Below, piece by piece: positions 1-7,260 of a stretch of DNA of 64,000 nucleotides. This DNA is from Mesorhizobium temperatum (GTDB taxonomy: Bacteria; Pseudomonadota; Alphaproteobacteria; Rhizobiales; Rhizobiaceae), in assembly GCF_002284575.1 (NCBI RefSeq), contig NZ_NPKJ01000076.1, forward strand, positions 13,432 to 77,431, written 5' to 3'. Under the pieces are notes generated by a model. It made no database searches. It saw only the letters and a program-made list of their open reading frames with translations, and was not told the origin of the DNA. Each line of letters opens with the position of its first letter. The stretch's first letter is position 1. The position numbers and the translations under genes are program-made.

Positions 1-60
1 ATTGGCGGACACCCCCGTCCAAATCGGGCGCACTGCGACAGGATCGCCAGCGCCTCATTT

Positions 61-129
61 CTTCCAGCACCCTCATCCGGCTCGGCGCGGCGCGCCGATC
101 CACCTTCTCCCACAAGGGGAGAAGGGAAG
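61..129. repeat. Extragenic palindromic repeat, family A, partial copy
   Basis: The stretch CTCATCCGGCTCGGCGC followed by CACCTTCTCCCACAAGG recurs almost exactly near 9552-9609 and in diverged form near 58935-59066. All three copies lie outside genes. This copy is the right half of the element and lies just past the hdaA stop codon. The complementary CCTTCTCCC and GGGAGAAGG blocks allow hairpin formation. Confidence 0.7.
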
Positions 130-141
130 TTCTCCCACCGC

Positions 142-846
142 CTAAATCTCGAACTCGCCCTGCCCCTCATCCATGGCGCTGACGGTTTCGGCGGCGAGCG
201 CCCTTGTGATCGGCGTCTTGCGCTCGAGCGCGGTGCGATCCAGCCGCTCCACCACGCGCATCGCGGTTGCCAGCGAGCGTTCGATGCGGCGCACCAGATA
301 TTGCACGACATGCGGCTCGACCTCGACCTGGCGGTCGGCGAACAGTTTGGTGATGACGCCGGCCAGCAAGTGATCGTCGGGCTCGTGGATCTCGACCGTC
401 GCCGCCGCCTTCAGCCGCGAAGCGAGGTCCGGAAGCCTGACGCCCCAGGCGGACGGAAAGCGCCGCGCGGTCAGCAGCAAGGTCGAGCCGGCTCCGCGCA
501 CCGCGTTGATCAGATGGAACAGCCCCTCTTCATCTACCGGACCGGCATCGACATCGTCGATCAGGGCCGGCCGCGCGCCGAGGCTCGCCATGCAGTCGCC
601 GATCCGCCCGGCGTCGACCTTCACTGCTCCGGCGCGGGCGCGCCAGATCGAGGCCAGGTGGGTTTTTCCAGAGCCCGCCGGACCGGCGAGCACAACCACC
701 GGCGATGGCCAGTCCGGCCAGCGATCGACCAGCGACACCGCTTGGCTGTTGGTGCCGGAGACGACGAGCTCGTCGCGCGAATAGCCGGTGCCGTGGCCGA
801 GATCGAGCGGCAACTGGCGCGGCGGGTCGATCTTGTTGTCCGGCAT
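142..846 (-). CDS. hdaA: HdaA, DnaA-related regulatory inactivator
   Basis: This 234-residue protein resembles the AAA+ part of DnaA without its DNA-binding domain, as in the HdaA/Hda family that promotes hydrolysis of DnaA-ATP with the sliding clamp. QLPLDL at residues 11-16 matches the N-terminal clamp-binding motif of Hda proteins, and the Walker A motif GPAGSGKT is at 55-62. A longer open frame exists upstream, but the ATG at 846 is right for the family because the frame above it is a shadow of the permease gene. It begins 5 bp after the AI-2E permease stop, so the two are probably co-transcribed. Function is inferred from family and context. Confidence 0.9.
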   Translation of the reverse strand: MPDNKIDPPRQLPLDLGHGTGYSRDELVVSGTNSQAVSLVDRWPDWPSPVVVLAGPAGSGKTHLASIWRARAGAVKVDAGRIGDCMASLGARPALIDDVDAGPVDEEGLFHLINAVRGAGSTLLLTARRFPSAWGVRLPDLASRLKAAATVEIHEPDDHLLAGVITKLFADRQVEVEPHVVQYLVRRIERSLATAMRVVERLDRTALERKTPITRALAAETVSAMDEGQGEFEI

Positions 847-851
847 CTGGC

Positions 852-2051
852 TCAACTGCGCGGCCCACCGCTCCCGCGGCGACGCGCCGGCAGCGGCGGG
901 ACAGGTTCGGTGTTGTGGCCCTTGTAGAGCGGCGACTCCAGGTATCGAGCGATGGCAAAACGCACCAGAACGGCAATGGCGGCCGAGGCCGGCACGGCGA
1001 TCAGCAAGCCGACGAAGCCGAACAGCGCGCCGAAGGCAAACAGCGAAAACATCAGCCACACCGGATGCAGGCCGACGCTTTTGCCGACCAGCCTCGGCTG
1101 CAGGATGTTGCCCTCGATGAACTGGCCGACGAAGAACACGCCGGCCACCGCCGCGACCATGGTCCAGTCCGGCCAGAACTGGACGAAGCCGACGCCGACG
1201 GCCAGCACCAGCCCGGTCAGCGAGCCGACATAGGGAATAAAGGAGATCAGCCCGGCGAACAGGCCGATGAGGATGCCGAAATTCAGGCCGGTCAAGGTCA
1301 GGCCGGTGGCGTACATGGCGCCCAGTACCAGGCACAGCGTGCCCTGGCCGCGCACAAAGCCGGCGGTGGCGGTGTTGATGTCGTTGGCGATTGCCCTGAC
1401 GGTCTGGACATAGTCGCGCGGCACCCAGCTGTCGACGATCGCCACCATGCGGTCCCAGTCGAGCAGCATGTAGAAGGCAACGACGGGCGTGACGACGAAC
1501 AGGCTGACCACCGACACCAGCGCCATGCCGGAGCTCCAGATCGAGGTGAACACCGTGGTCAGGAGGCCGAAGCCGGAGGTCAGCAGCGAGTTCAACCCTT
1601 CGCGCAGGCCATTGGCGTCGACGCCGAATTGCTCTTCCAGCCATCTCGGATCGAAGCTGGTGATCAGGCTCTGCAGCCGGGTCAGGTATTCCGGCAGCTT
1701 GCTGGCGAAATCAGCCATCTGCGAAGCCAGCACCGGAATGAGGATGACGAAGGCCAGCACCAGAACGATGATGAAGGCAAACAGGATGACAATCGTCGCC
1801 ATCAGCCTGGACAGGCCGAGCCGCTGCAGCCGGTCGGCGACCGGGTCGAGGAAGTAGGCGAGCACCATGCCGGCGACGAACGGCAGCAGGATGCCGCTGA
1901 AGACATAGAGGAAGATCGCGAGGATGATGGCGCTGATCAACCAGAAGCGGATTTGACGGCGAAACACGCCAGACGCGGCAGCATCGGCAGCGGCAACCTC
2001 GGCTGCCGCGTCGATGTCCTGGTCAGGTGCCCGGTTTGGAGCCTTCGCCAT
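852..2051 (-). CDS. AI-2E family transporter (PF01594-type permease)
   Basis: This 399-residue polytopic membrane protein has about seven to eight hydrophobic segments: a pair near residues 35-100, one near 170-200, and a run of four to five between 235 and 380. The motifs GLFAGLISFIPYVGS and FFVGQFIEGNILQPRLVGKS are typical of the AI-2E/PerM family. Transport of autoinducer-2 is established for only a few members, so the substrate here is unknown. The start overlaps the preceding phosphatidyltransferase gene by 29 bp and the stop is 5 bp from hdaA, forming a tight three-gene unit. Confidence 0.88.
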   Translation of the reverse strand: MAKAPNRAPDQDIDAAAEVAAADAAASGVFRRQIRFWLISAIILAIFLYVFSGILLPFVAGMVLAYFLDPVADRLQRLGLSRLMATIVILFAFIIVLVLAFVILIPVLASQMADFASKLPEYLTRLQSLITSFDPRWLEEQFGVDANGLREGLNSLLTSGFGLLTTVFTSIWSSGMALVSVVSLFVVTPVVAFYMLLDWDRMVAIVDSWVPRDYVQTVRAIANDINTATAGFVRGQGTLCLVLGAMYATGLTLTGLNFGILIGLFAGLISFIPYVGSLTGLVLAVGVGFVQFWPDWTMVAAVAGVFFVGQFIEGNILQPRLVGKSVGLHPVWLMFSLFAFGALFGFVGLLIAVPASAAIAVLVRFAIARYLESPLYKGHNTEPVPPLPARRRGSGGPRS

Positions 2052-2586
2052 AGCCGCTCATATGCCTCAGCCAAGCCACGAGATAGGCCGCGGCCGAAGC
2101 CACGGTCAAGACCCCGGACAGCAATATGAGCATCGGCCTGAGCGGGTCGAGATCGATGGCGAGGGCCAGTTCGCCCAGCACCACCGCCGCCAGCCCGATC
2201 TGGATGGCGGTGTTGGCCTTCGATACGAACAGCGGCTTCATCTCGACCGGGTGGGTCATGACGGTGGACAGAACGACGGCGCAGACGATCAGCGCATCGC
2301 GCGACACCATGGTGACGACCAGCCACAGCGGCAATTCACCGATGAAGCCCAGCACCACGAACACCGAGACCAGCAGCAATTTGTCGGCCATCGGATCGAG
2401 ATAAGCGCCAAGCTGCGAAAACTGGTTGAAATGGCGGGCAATGAAGCCGTCGACGCCGTCGGAAATGCCGGCGATCAGGAAACCGGCGAAAGCCCAGTCC
2501 CAGCGCGCCTGCAGCATGGCCAGCACCACGCCCGGCACCAGCACGAAACGCATGATCGTGATCATGTTGGGGATGGTCAAACGCAT
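2023..2586 (-). CDS. CDP-alcohol phosphatidyltransferase family protein
   Basis: This 187-residue membrane protein contains the family signature DG..DG..AR........G...D...D, here DGVDGFIARHFNQFSQLG followed by AYLDPMADK. These aspartates bind the divalent metals that catalyse transfer of a phosphatidyl group from CDP-diacylglycerol to an alcohol. The family includes PgsA and cardiolipin synthase-like enzymes, and the acceptor cannot be read from sequence. A second and more typical PgsA is encoded at 26327-26923, so this copy may have another acceptor. The start MRLTIPNMIT at 2586 fits the family; the longer frame upstream lacks homology. Confidence 0.85.
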   Translation of the reverse strand: MRLTIPNMITIMRFVLVPGVVLAMLQARWDWAFAGFLIAGISDGVDGFIARHFNQFSQLGAYLDPMADKLLLVSVFVVLGFIGELPLWLVVTMVSRDALIVCAVVLSTVMTHPVEMKPLFVSKANTAIQIGLAAVVLGELALAIDLDPLRPMLILLSGVLTVASAAAYLVAWLRHMSGYGEGSKPGT

Positions 2587-2843
2587 ATCCCGTCGCTTCT
2601 GTTTTGATGATACATGATGGAGATGGGAGGCTGCGGCAAGTGAGAAGCGACGCAGAAAGCTGCCAATCTCCCCGTTGTGGAGCAGAGATTGGCTGTCTTC
2701 AAGGCTTTCGCCAATCGCCAACGTTGGAGATTTGCCTGAAGCCGCTGTCCACGCTTTTGTGATGCCGAAAGTGCCTGAGCCAGCCGTTATCCTTGCGAGG
2801 CGCAGCCGTTCATGCGAAGAGCCCCGGAAAGCAGGAAAGAGTG

Positions 2844-3908
2844 ATGAGCAAGCGCAAGAACGGGCTCACCTATGCCGAGGCGGGTGTCGACATCGATGCC
2901 GGCAACCTCATGGTCGAGAAGATCAAGCCGCTGGTGCGCGCGACGCGCCGGCCGGGCGCCGATGGCGAGATCGGCGGCTTCGGCGGCCTGTTCGACCTCA
3001 AGGCCGCCGGCTTCACCGACCCGGTGCTGGTCGCCGCCAATGACGGCGTCGGCACCAAGCTGAAGATCGCCATCGATGCCGGCAAGCACGACACGATCGG
3101 CATCGACCTTGTCGCCATGTGCGTCAACGACATCGTCGTGCAGGGCGCCGAGCCATTGTTCTTCCTCGACTATTTCGCCACCGGCAAGCTCGACCCCGAC
3201 CAGGGTGCGGCGATCGTCGGCGGCATCGCCGAGGGCTGCCGGCAGGCCGGATGCGCGCTGATCGGCGGCGAGACGGCGGAAATGCCCGGCATGTATCACG
3301 GCAACGACTACGACCTCGCCGGCTTTGCCGTGGGCGCGGCCGAACGCGGCCAGCTGCTGCCGACCGACGACATCGTCGAGGGCGACGTGCTGTTGGGGCT
3401 GGCCTCGTCGGGCGTGCATTCAAATGGCTTTTCGCTGGTCCGCCGCATCGTCGCCACCAGCGGCCTTGCGTGGACCGATCCAGCGCCCTTCAACGATGAA
3501 GCCACGCTGGCCGAGGCGCTGCTCGAGCCGACCCGCATCTACGTCAAGTCGATCCTCAAGGCGATCCGTAACACGCATGGCATCAAAGCGCTGGCCCATA
3601 TCACCGGCGGCGGTTTCCCGGAAAACATCCCGCGCGTCCTGCCGAAGGATTTTTCGGCCGAGCTCGACCTCGACGCCATCGAGGTGCCGGCGGTGTTCTC
3701 ATGGCTGGCGAAGACCGGCGGCGTGGCGCCCGAAGAGATGATGCGCACCTTCAACTGCGGCGTCGGCATGATCCTCGTCGTCGCCTCCGGCCAGGCGGCG
3801 CAGGTCGCGGCCGTGCTGCAGGAGGTCGGCGAGAGCGTGACGCCGATCGGCCGCATCGTGCCGCGCCGCAACGCCGGCGTGATCTATCGGGGCTCGATCG
3901 GCCTATGA
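2844..3908 (+). CDS. purM: Phosphoribosylformylglycinamidine cyclo-ligase (AIR synthetase)
   Basis: PurM closes the imidazole ring in step five of purine synthesis, converting FGAM to AIR with ATP. The 354-residue product has family landmarks such as NDGVGTKLKIA, GGETAEMPGMY and the glycine-rich HITGGGFPENIPR. ATG 2844 follows the ribosome-binding sequence GGAAAGAG; the longer frame adds 17 residues without family support. The stop overlaps the purN start in an ATGA junction, so translation is probably coupled. It is divergent from the phosphatidyltransferase gene across about 257 bp. Confidence 0.96.
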   Translation: MSKRKNGLTYAEAGVDIDAGNLMVEKIKPLVRATRRPGADGEIGGFGGLFDLKAAGFTDPVLVAANDGVGTKLKIAIDAGKHDTIGIDLVAMCVNDIVVQGAEPLFFLDYFATGKLDPDQGAAIVGGIAEGCRQAGCALIGGETAEMPGMYHGNDYDLAGFAVGAAERGQLLPTDDIVEGDVLLGLASSGVHSNGFSLVRRIVATSGLAWTDPAPFNDEATLAEALLEPTRIYVKSILKAIRNTHGIKALAHITGGGFPENIPRVLPKDFSAELDLDAIEVPAVFSWLAKTGGVAPEEMMRTFNCGVGMILVVASGQAAQVAAVLQEVGESVTPIGRIVPRRNAGVIYRGSIGL

Positions 3909-4615
3909 GCATGCGCAAACGCATCGTGGTGCTGATTTCGGGACGCGGCTCCAACATGACGGCGCTGATCGCCGCGGCCAGCAACCCGGACTATCCGGCC
4001 GAGATCGTCGGCGTCATTTCCGACCGGGCCAATGCCGCCGGTCTCGGTATCGCGGCGGCGCGCGGCATCGCGACCAAGGTGATTTCGCGAGCCGACTATA
4101 GCAGCAAGGAAGCGCATGACGGGGCGATCGACGCCGCACTTGTCTCGTTCGGCGCCGAGATCGTGGCACTGGCCGGTTACATGCGCATCCTCGGCGCGCG
4201 CTTCGTCGAGAAGTGGTTGGGACGGATGATCAACATCCACCCTGCCCTGTTGCCGGCCTTCAAGGGGCTGGATACGCATGCGCGAGCTATCCGCGCGGGC
4301 ATCCGCATCCATGGCTGCACGGTACATTTCGTCACGCTGGACATGGATGACGGCCCGATCATCGCCCAGGCCGCCGTGCCGGTGATGGTCGGCGACAATG
4401 AGGACATGCTCGCCGCGCGTGTGTTGAAGGCCGAGCACCGGCTTTATCCGCTGGCGCTCGGGCTGGTCGCCGAAGGCAAGGCACGGATGGAAGGCGGCCG
4501 CACCGTGCTTGCCCACTTCGCCGACGATGCCGACAACAGCACCTCCGTGGTGATGGCGCCCGATCCGCTGCGCGAGGAGACCGACCTCGAGCATCTGGCG
4601 CGCATCACGCCCTGA
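3905..4615 (+). CDS. purN: Phosphoribosylglycinamide formyltransferase
   Basis: PurN transfers a formyl group from 10-formyl-tetrahydrofolate to GAR in step three of purine synthesis. The 236-residue protein shows the N-terminal ISGRGSNM phosphate-binding loop, the catalytic segment INIHPALLPAFKG (Asn and His) and the downstream MDDGPII aspartate. It is about 20-25 residues longer at the C terminus than the E. coli enzyme, as is common in rhizobia. The 4-bp ATGA overlap with purM makes the pair an operon. Confidence 0.96.
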   Translation: MSMRKRIVVLISGRGSNMTALIAAASNPDYPAEIVGVISDRANAAGLGIAAARGIATKVISRADYSSKEAHDGAIDAALVSFGAEIVALAGYMRILGARFVEKWLGRMINIHPALLPAFKGLDTHARAIRAGIRIHGCTVHFVTLDMDDGPIIAQAAVPVMVGDNEDMLAARVLKAEHRLYPLALGLVAEGKARMEGGRTVLAHFADDADNSTSVVMAPDPLREETDLEHLARITP

Positions 4616-4630
4616 GACCCATCCTTAAAG

Positions 4631-4716
4631 ATGGTGGCAATTTTTGCTACCATCGTGGCAAGGAGACAGGTTGATGGTGGCAATTTTTGCTACCATCGTG
4701 GCAAGGAGACAGGTTG
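4631..4716. promoter_or_regulatory. Two perfect tandem copies of a palindromic parDE operator
   Basis: A 43-bp unit occurs twice with no mismatch (4631-4673 and 4674-4716). Each unit begins with the near-perfect inverted repeat ATGGTGGCAA-TTT-TTGCTACCAT and ends with an AAGGAG ribosome-binding sequence and TTG. The parD start codon follows the second copy directly. The likely role is autorepression by the ParD ribbon-helix-helix protein. The first copy leaves an ATG and ribosome-binding site that do not lead into parD. Confidence 0.75.
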
Positions 4717-5007
4717 ATGGCGACAGTCGAAAAAGTCAGCGTGGCGCTTCCCCCGGAACTGCTGGACATCGTCAAGAGCGCGGTGGCCAGCGGGCAATAC
4801 GGTTCGGCAAGCGAAGTGATCCGCGAGGCTCTCCGCGAATGGCGCCTTCGCCAGCCCTTGCGCGAGGCGGAAGCGCAGCGGCTGCGGAAAGCCTGGACGG
4901 AAGGGCCGGAGAGCGGCCCGTTCGCGCCTTTCGACATTGAGGACATCAAGCTAAAGGCGCACAGCCGGTTCAGCGACGCTGCCGAAAAAATACAACGGCG
5001 TGGCTGA
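4717..5007 (+). CDS. parD: ParD-family antitoxin (ribbon-helix-helix)
   Basis: The 96-residue protein has the ParD N-terminal ribbon-helix-helix: strand VEKVSVALP, then helices around ELLDIVKSAVASG and SASEVIREALREWR. The C-terminal half is charged and probably flexible, as expected for the region that wraps the toxin. ATG 4717 has AAGGAG at 4703-4708. The stop at 5005-5007 overlaps the parE start at 5000. ParD neutralises ParE and represses its own operon in known systems; here the toxin gene is frame-shifted, so ParD may be an orphan. Confidence 0.88.
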   Translation: MATVEKVSVALPPELLDIVKSAVASGQYGSASEVIREALREWRLRQPLREAEAQRLRKAWTEGPESGPFAPFDIEDIKLKAHSRFSDAAEKIQRRG

Positions 5008-5287
5008 CATCCTCATTGTCCGCAGCCCGGCCGCCGAAGACGATCTGATCGACATCTGGTTTGGCATTGCGGCGGAGCTTGCCGCGGACCGCTTTCTTGA
5101 CGCGATTGCGGCGCGCATCCTGCAATTTGGAGACATTCCCGCAATCCGGTCGCCAGAGACCCGACATCCGTCCCGAAGTGCGAGCATTGACGATCGGCAA
5201 TTATCTCGTGCTTTATCGCCTTGCGAACAGCGCGTCGAAGTCGTTCGCGTCGCGCATGGCGCACGCGACGTCTCAACATTATTTTGA
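5000..5287 (+). pseudogene. parE: ParE-family toxin, disrupted by two compensating frame shifts
   Basis: The frame opening at GTG 5000 reads as ParE up to about 5140 (ADILIVRSPAAEDDLIDIW). Similarity then moves one base forward, giving RPDIRPEVRALTIGNYLVLY up to about 5225, and returns to the first frame for VEVVRVAHGARD and the stop. The original frame therefore stays open but about 28 residues of the core are scrambled, including the strand before the conserved arginine. This is probably an inactivated toxin. Two sequencing errors are possible but would have to cancel exactly. Confidence 0.72.
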
Positions 5288-5304
5288 CAGATGCAGACAG
5301 GCAA

Positions 5305-5637
5305 ATGGATCTCTTCGACAGCGCTATGCGGGCAAAAGGTGATCTGGCCGGTGCCTTCGAGTATGATGAGGCAGACAATCCAACGAATGCCACGGCATAC
5401 TTCTATCTGTATCGAATCGAGGACGGGCGAGTAGGTTCTGTCATCGATGCAATTCACATTCGATCGGGCGATTGGGCCATTACTGAAGCAGACATTTCGG
5501 TCAGGTGGGATAAGGATGAACGGCGCGTAGGTTTGTTCATCTTTGGTGCGCTTTGGGCGACCTTTGATACCGCCATGGGCACAAAACATGGCGGCGGATA
5601 TGGGAAAGACTTTCAGCCCGACATTCCTTGGTCTTAA
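5305..5637 (+). CDS. Hypothetical protein next to parDE
   Basis: This 110-residue soluble, acidic protein starts at ATG 5305 (MDLFDSAMRAKGD), 17 bp after the disrupted parE. I do not recognise the family. It has a run of aromatic and beta-prone residues (ATAYFYLYRIEDG, HIRSGDWAI, LFIFGALWATFDT) and a glycine-rich C-terminal tail. Its base composition is lower in GC than purN or the phosphatase gene on either side, which suggests it arrived with the toxin-antitoxin locus. The start could also be a few codons upstream in the same frame. Confidence 0.55.
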   Translation: MDLFDSAMRAKGDLAGAFEYDEADNPTNATAYFYLYRIEDGRVGSVIDAIHIRSGDWAITEADISVRWDKDERRVGLFIFGALWATFDTAMGTKHGGGYGKDFQPDIPWS

Positions 5638-5646
5638 ATTGAACTC

Positions 5647-6162
5647 ATGAAACAACTCCTTCTTCTGCGTCATGCCAAGTCGAGCTGGGACGATCCTGAC
5701 CTTATTGACTTCGACCGGCCGCTTTCCGGGCGCGGGCTGAAGGCCGCCCCGCTGGTCGGGCGCGAACTGGCCAGGCAGGGCTGGCTTCCCGATCTGGCGC
5801 TGGTGTCGCCGGCGCTGCGCAGCCGCGACACGTGGCGGCTGGTCTCGGCGGAATTGCCGGCGAAAACACCGGCCAAATTCGTCCAGGCGCTCTACGAGGC
5901 CAGTGCGGCAGACGTTCTCGCCAAGGTACGGCAGGCAAATGCGGCAACAAGCAGCCTTTTGGTGATTGGCCATAATCCCGGCCTGGAGGAATTCGCGCGC
6001 CGGCTTGCCGGCGCCGAATCGGATGCCGCGGCACTCAAAAAGCTTGAAGAAAAATTCCCGACGACGGCCCTCGCCCGCTTCGTTTTCGACGGTGACTGGG
6101 CACGGCTGGCCCTCGGCGATGCGCGGCTGACACACTGCGTTTGGCCGAAGGATCTGCGCTAA
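5647..6162 (+). CDS. sixA: SixA-type phosphohistidine phosphatase
   Basis: This 171-residue protein belongs to the small histidine phosphatase superfamily. LLRHAKSSW at residues 5-13 is the RHG-type motif carrying the phospho-accepting histidine, and GHNPGLEEFARRL carries the second histidine of the active site. SALRSRDTW-like sequence in the middle matches SixA proteins. E. coli SixA removes phosphate from histidine phosphocarriers; the rhizobial target is not evident. It starts 9 bp after the preceding hypothetical gene but has neighbour-like high GC. Confidence 0.85.
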   Translation: MKQLLLLRHAKSSWDDPDLIDFDRPLSGRGLKAAPLVGRELARQGWLPDLALVSPALRSRDTWRLVSAELPAKTPAKFVQALYEASAADVLAKVRQANAATSSLLVIGHNPGLEEFARRLAGAESDAAALKKLEEKFPTTALARFVFDGDWARLALGDARLTHCVWPKDLR

Positions 6163-6504
6163 ACGAGGGCTGTGACTTGATCTGCAAAAGCAAGAACGGG
6201 GAGGATTTCGCGTCGTCCGGACCACCCCGAGGTGGGTTGGCGATGCGGCGGTTTCCAATCACGAAGATGTTCCGCCCGCACCCTGAACCGGGTGCTTGAA
6301 ATCCGCCAAAAGGCTTCCTTCGCCATAATTTTTCACATCCTCTTCAACATGTTAGGCAAATACGCCTGCCGCGTGGCGCGGCCATCTTGCTGAGCTGGCG
6401 TTCACTCGGTCTTGCACGATGCGTCAATAGAAACGAACCGATCGGTTCGATTTTCCCGCTGACGCGCAAATGAAGGCATATAACTGCCGGCTTTCGTTTG
6501 CCGC
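6163..6504. other. Convergent intergenic region with a perfect 16-bp palindrome
   Basis: This 342-bp gap lies between two convergent genes. I see no coding sequence. It contains the perfect palindrome CGAACCGATCGGTTCG at 6434-6449, which looks more like a dimeric repressor operator than a terminator because it has no loop and no strong T-run. Confidence 0.5.
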
Positions 6505-7209
6505 TTAGACGTGGACGTCACCGAAGGAGAGTTCGCCGTCGTCGCCGGCAGTCAGGAACGCCGTGACCAGCAGGCCGGCATAGAAGGCGGCGACCAGCAC
6601 GACGATGCCCACGCCGGGAATGGGCCCTAGGGCAGCGCCGGCAACGGCCTCGCGCACCGAACCGACGAAGTCGATGCGGACACCTTCGGTTAGAAGACTG
6701 GGGGTCGACAGTTTGAGGATCCATGCCAGCAGCAGGATCAGCAGCATGTGGATGTAGTTTCGACGCAGACGGCGCGCCAACGCCGCTCGTTGCGAAATGA
6801 GGAATTTTGGAGTGCGCAGGCTTTCGCCGACGACCAACAGCCAATCGGACGCGAAGTCCGGCTGCGGCGAGAATATCTGCGCGAAATAGTGCCGTTCGAA
6901 CTGACGCACGCGGGCCCGGTAAACGTCGAAGAAGCGATATCGCCGCGCTTCTATCCACAGCAGCAACAGGACAAGCAGCATAGCAAAAAGCAGCACGCCG
7001 TGATGCGCGCTGGCTGTCGAAAGCGAGATGGACAACATCGCCGCAACGACCGTTATCGCCCAATTGCTCGTCCGGTCCAGGCGGTCGCGCCACCCCGTCA
7101 TGCGCAGAATCTCGGCGCGATGAAAGTGCGACATCGTGGTCACGAGTTCGCCGGGCGAAAGCGTTCTTCCAATGGGGTCCGGCGCTGCCAACGCTTCTGC
7201 CATTACCAT
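6505..7209 (-). CDS. DUF2270 family integral membrane protein
   Basis: This protein of about 234 residues has four hydrophobic segments: WAITVVAAMLSISLS, VLLFAMLLVLLLLWI, a third around MLLILLLAWIL, and a fourth around VVLVAAFYAGLLVTA near the C terminus. The loop RRYRFFDVYRARVRQFE between the second and third is typical of the DUF2270 family. Function is unknown. I prefer ATG 7209, preceded by GGTGGAG, over the GTG five codons upstream. ATG 7203 is an alternative. It stands alone, 51 bp from the end of the molybdoenzyme gene on the same strand. Confidence 0.75.
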   Translation of the reverse strand: MVMAEALAAPDPIGRTLSPGELVTTMSHFHRAEILRMTGWRDRLDRTSNWAITVVAAMLSISLSTASAHHGVLLFAMLLVLLLLWIEARRYRFFDVYRARVRQFERHYFAQIFSPQPDFASDWLLVVGESLRTPKFLISQRAALARRLRRNYIHMLLILLLAWILKLSTPSLLTEGVRIDFVGSVREAVAGAALGPIPGVGIVVLVAAFYAGLLVTAFLTAGDDGELSFGDVHV

Positions 7210-7260
7210 GTCTCCACCCGCCACGCAAAAACGGCTGGATGGATATATCGTTCCGAAGCC

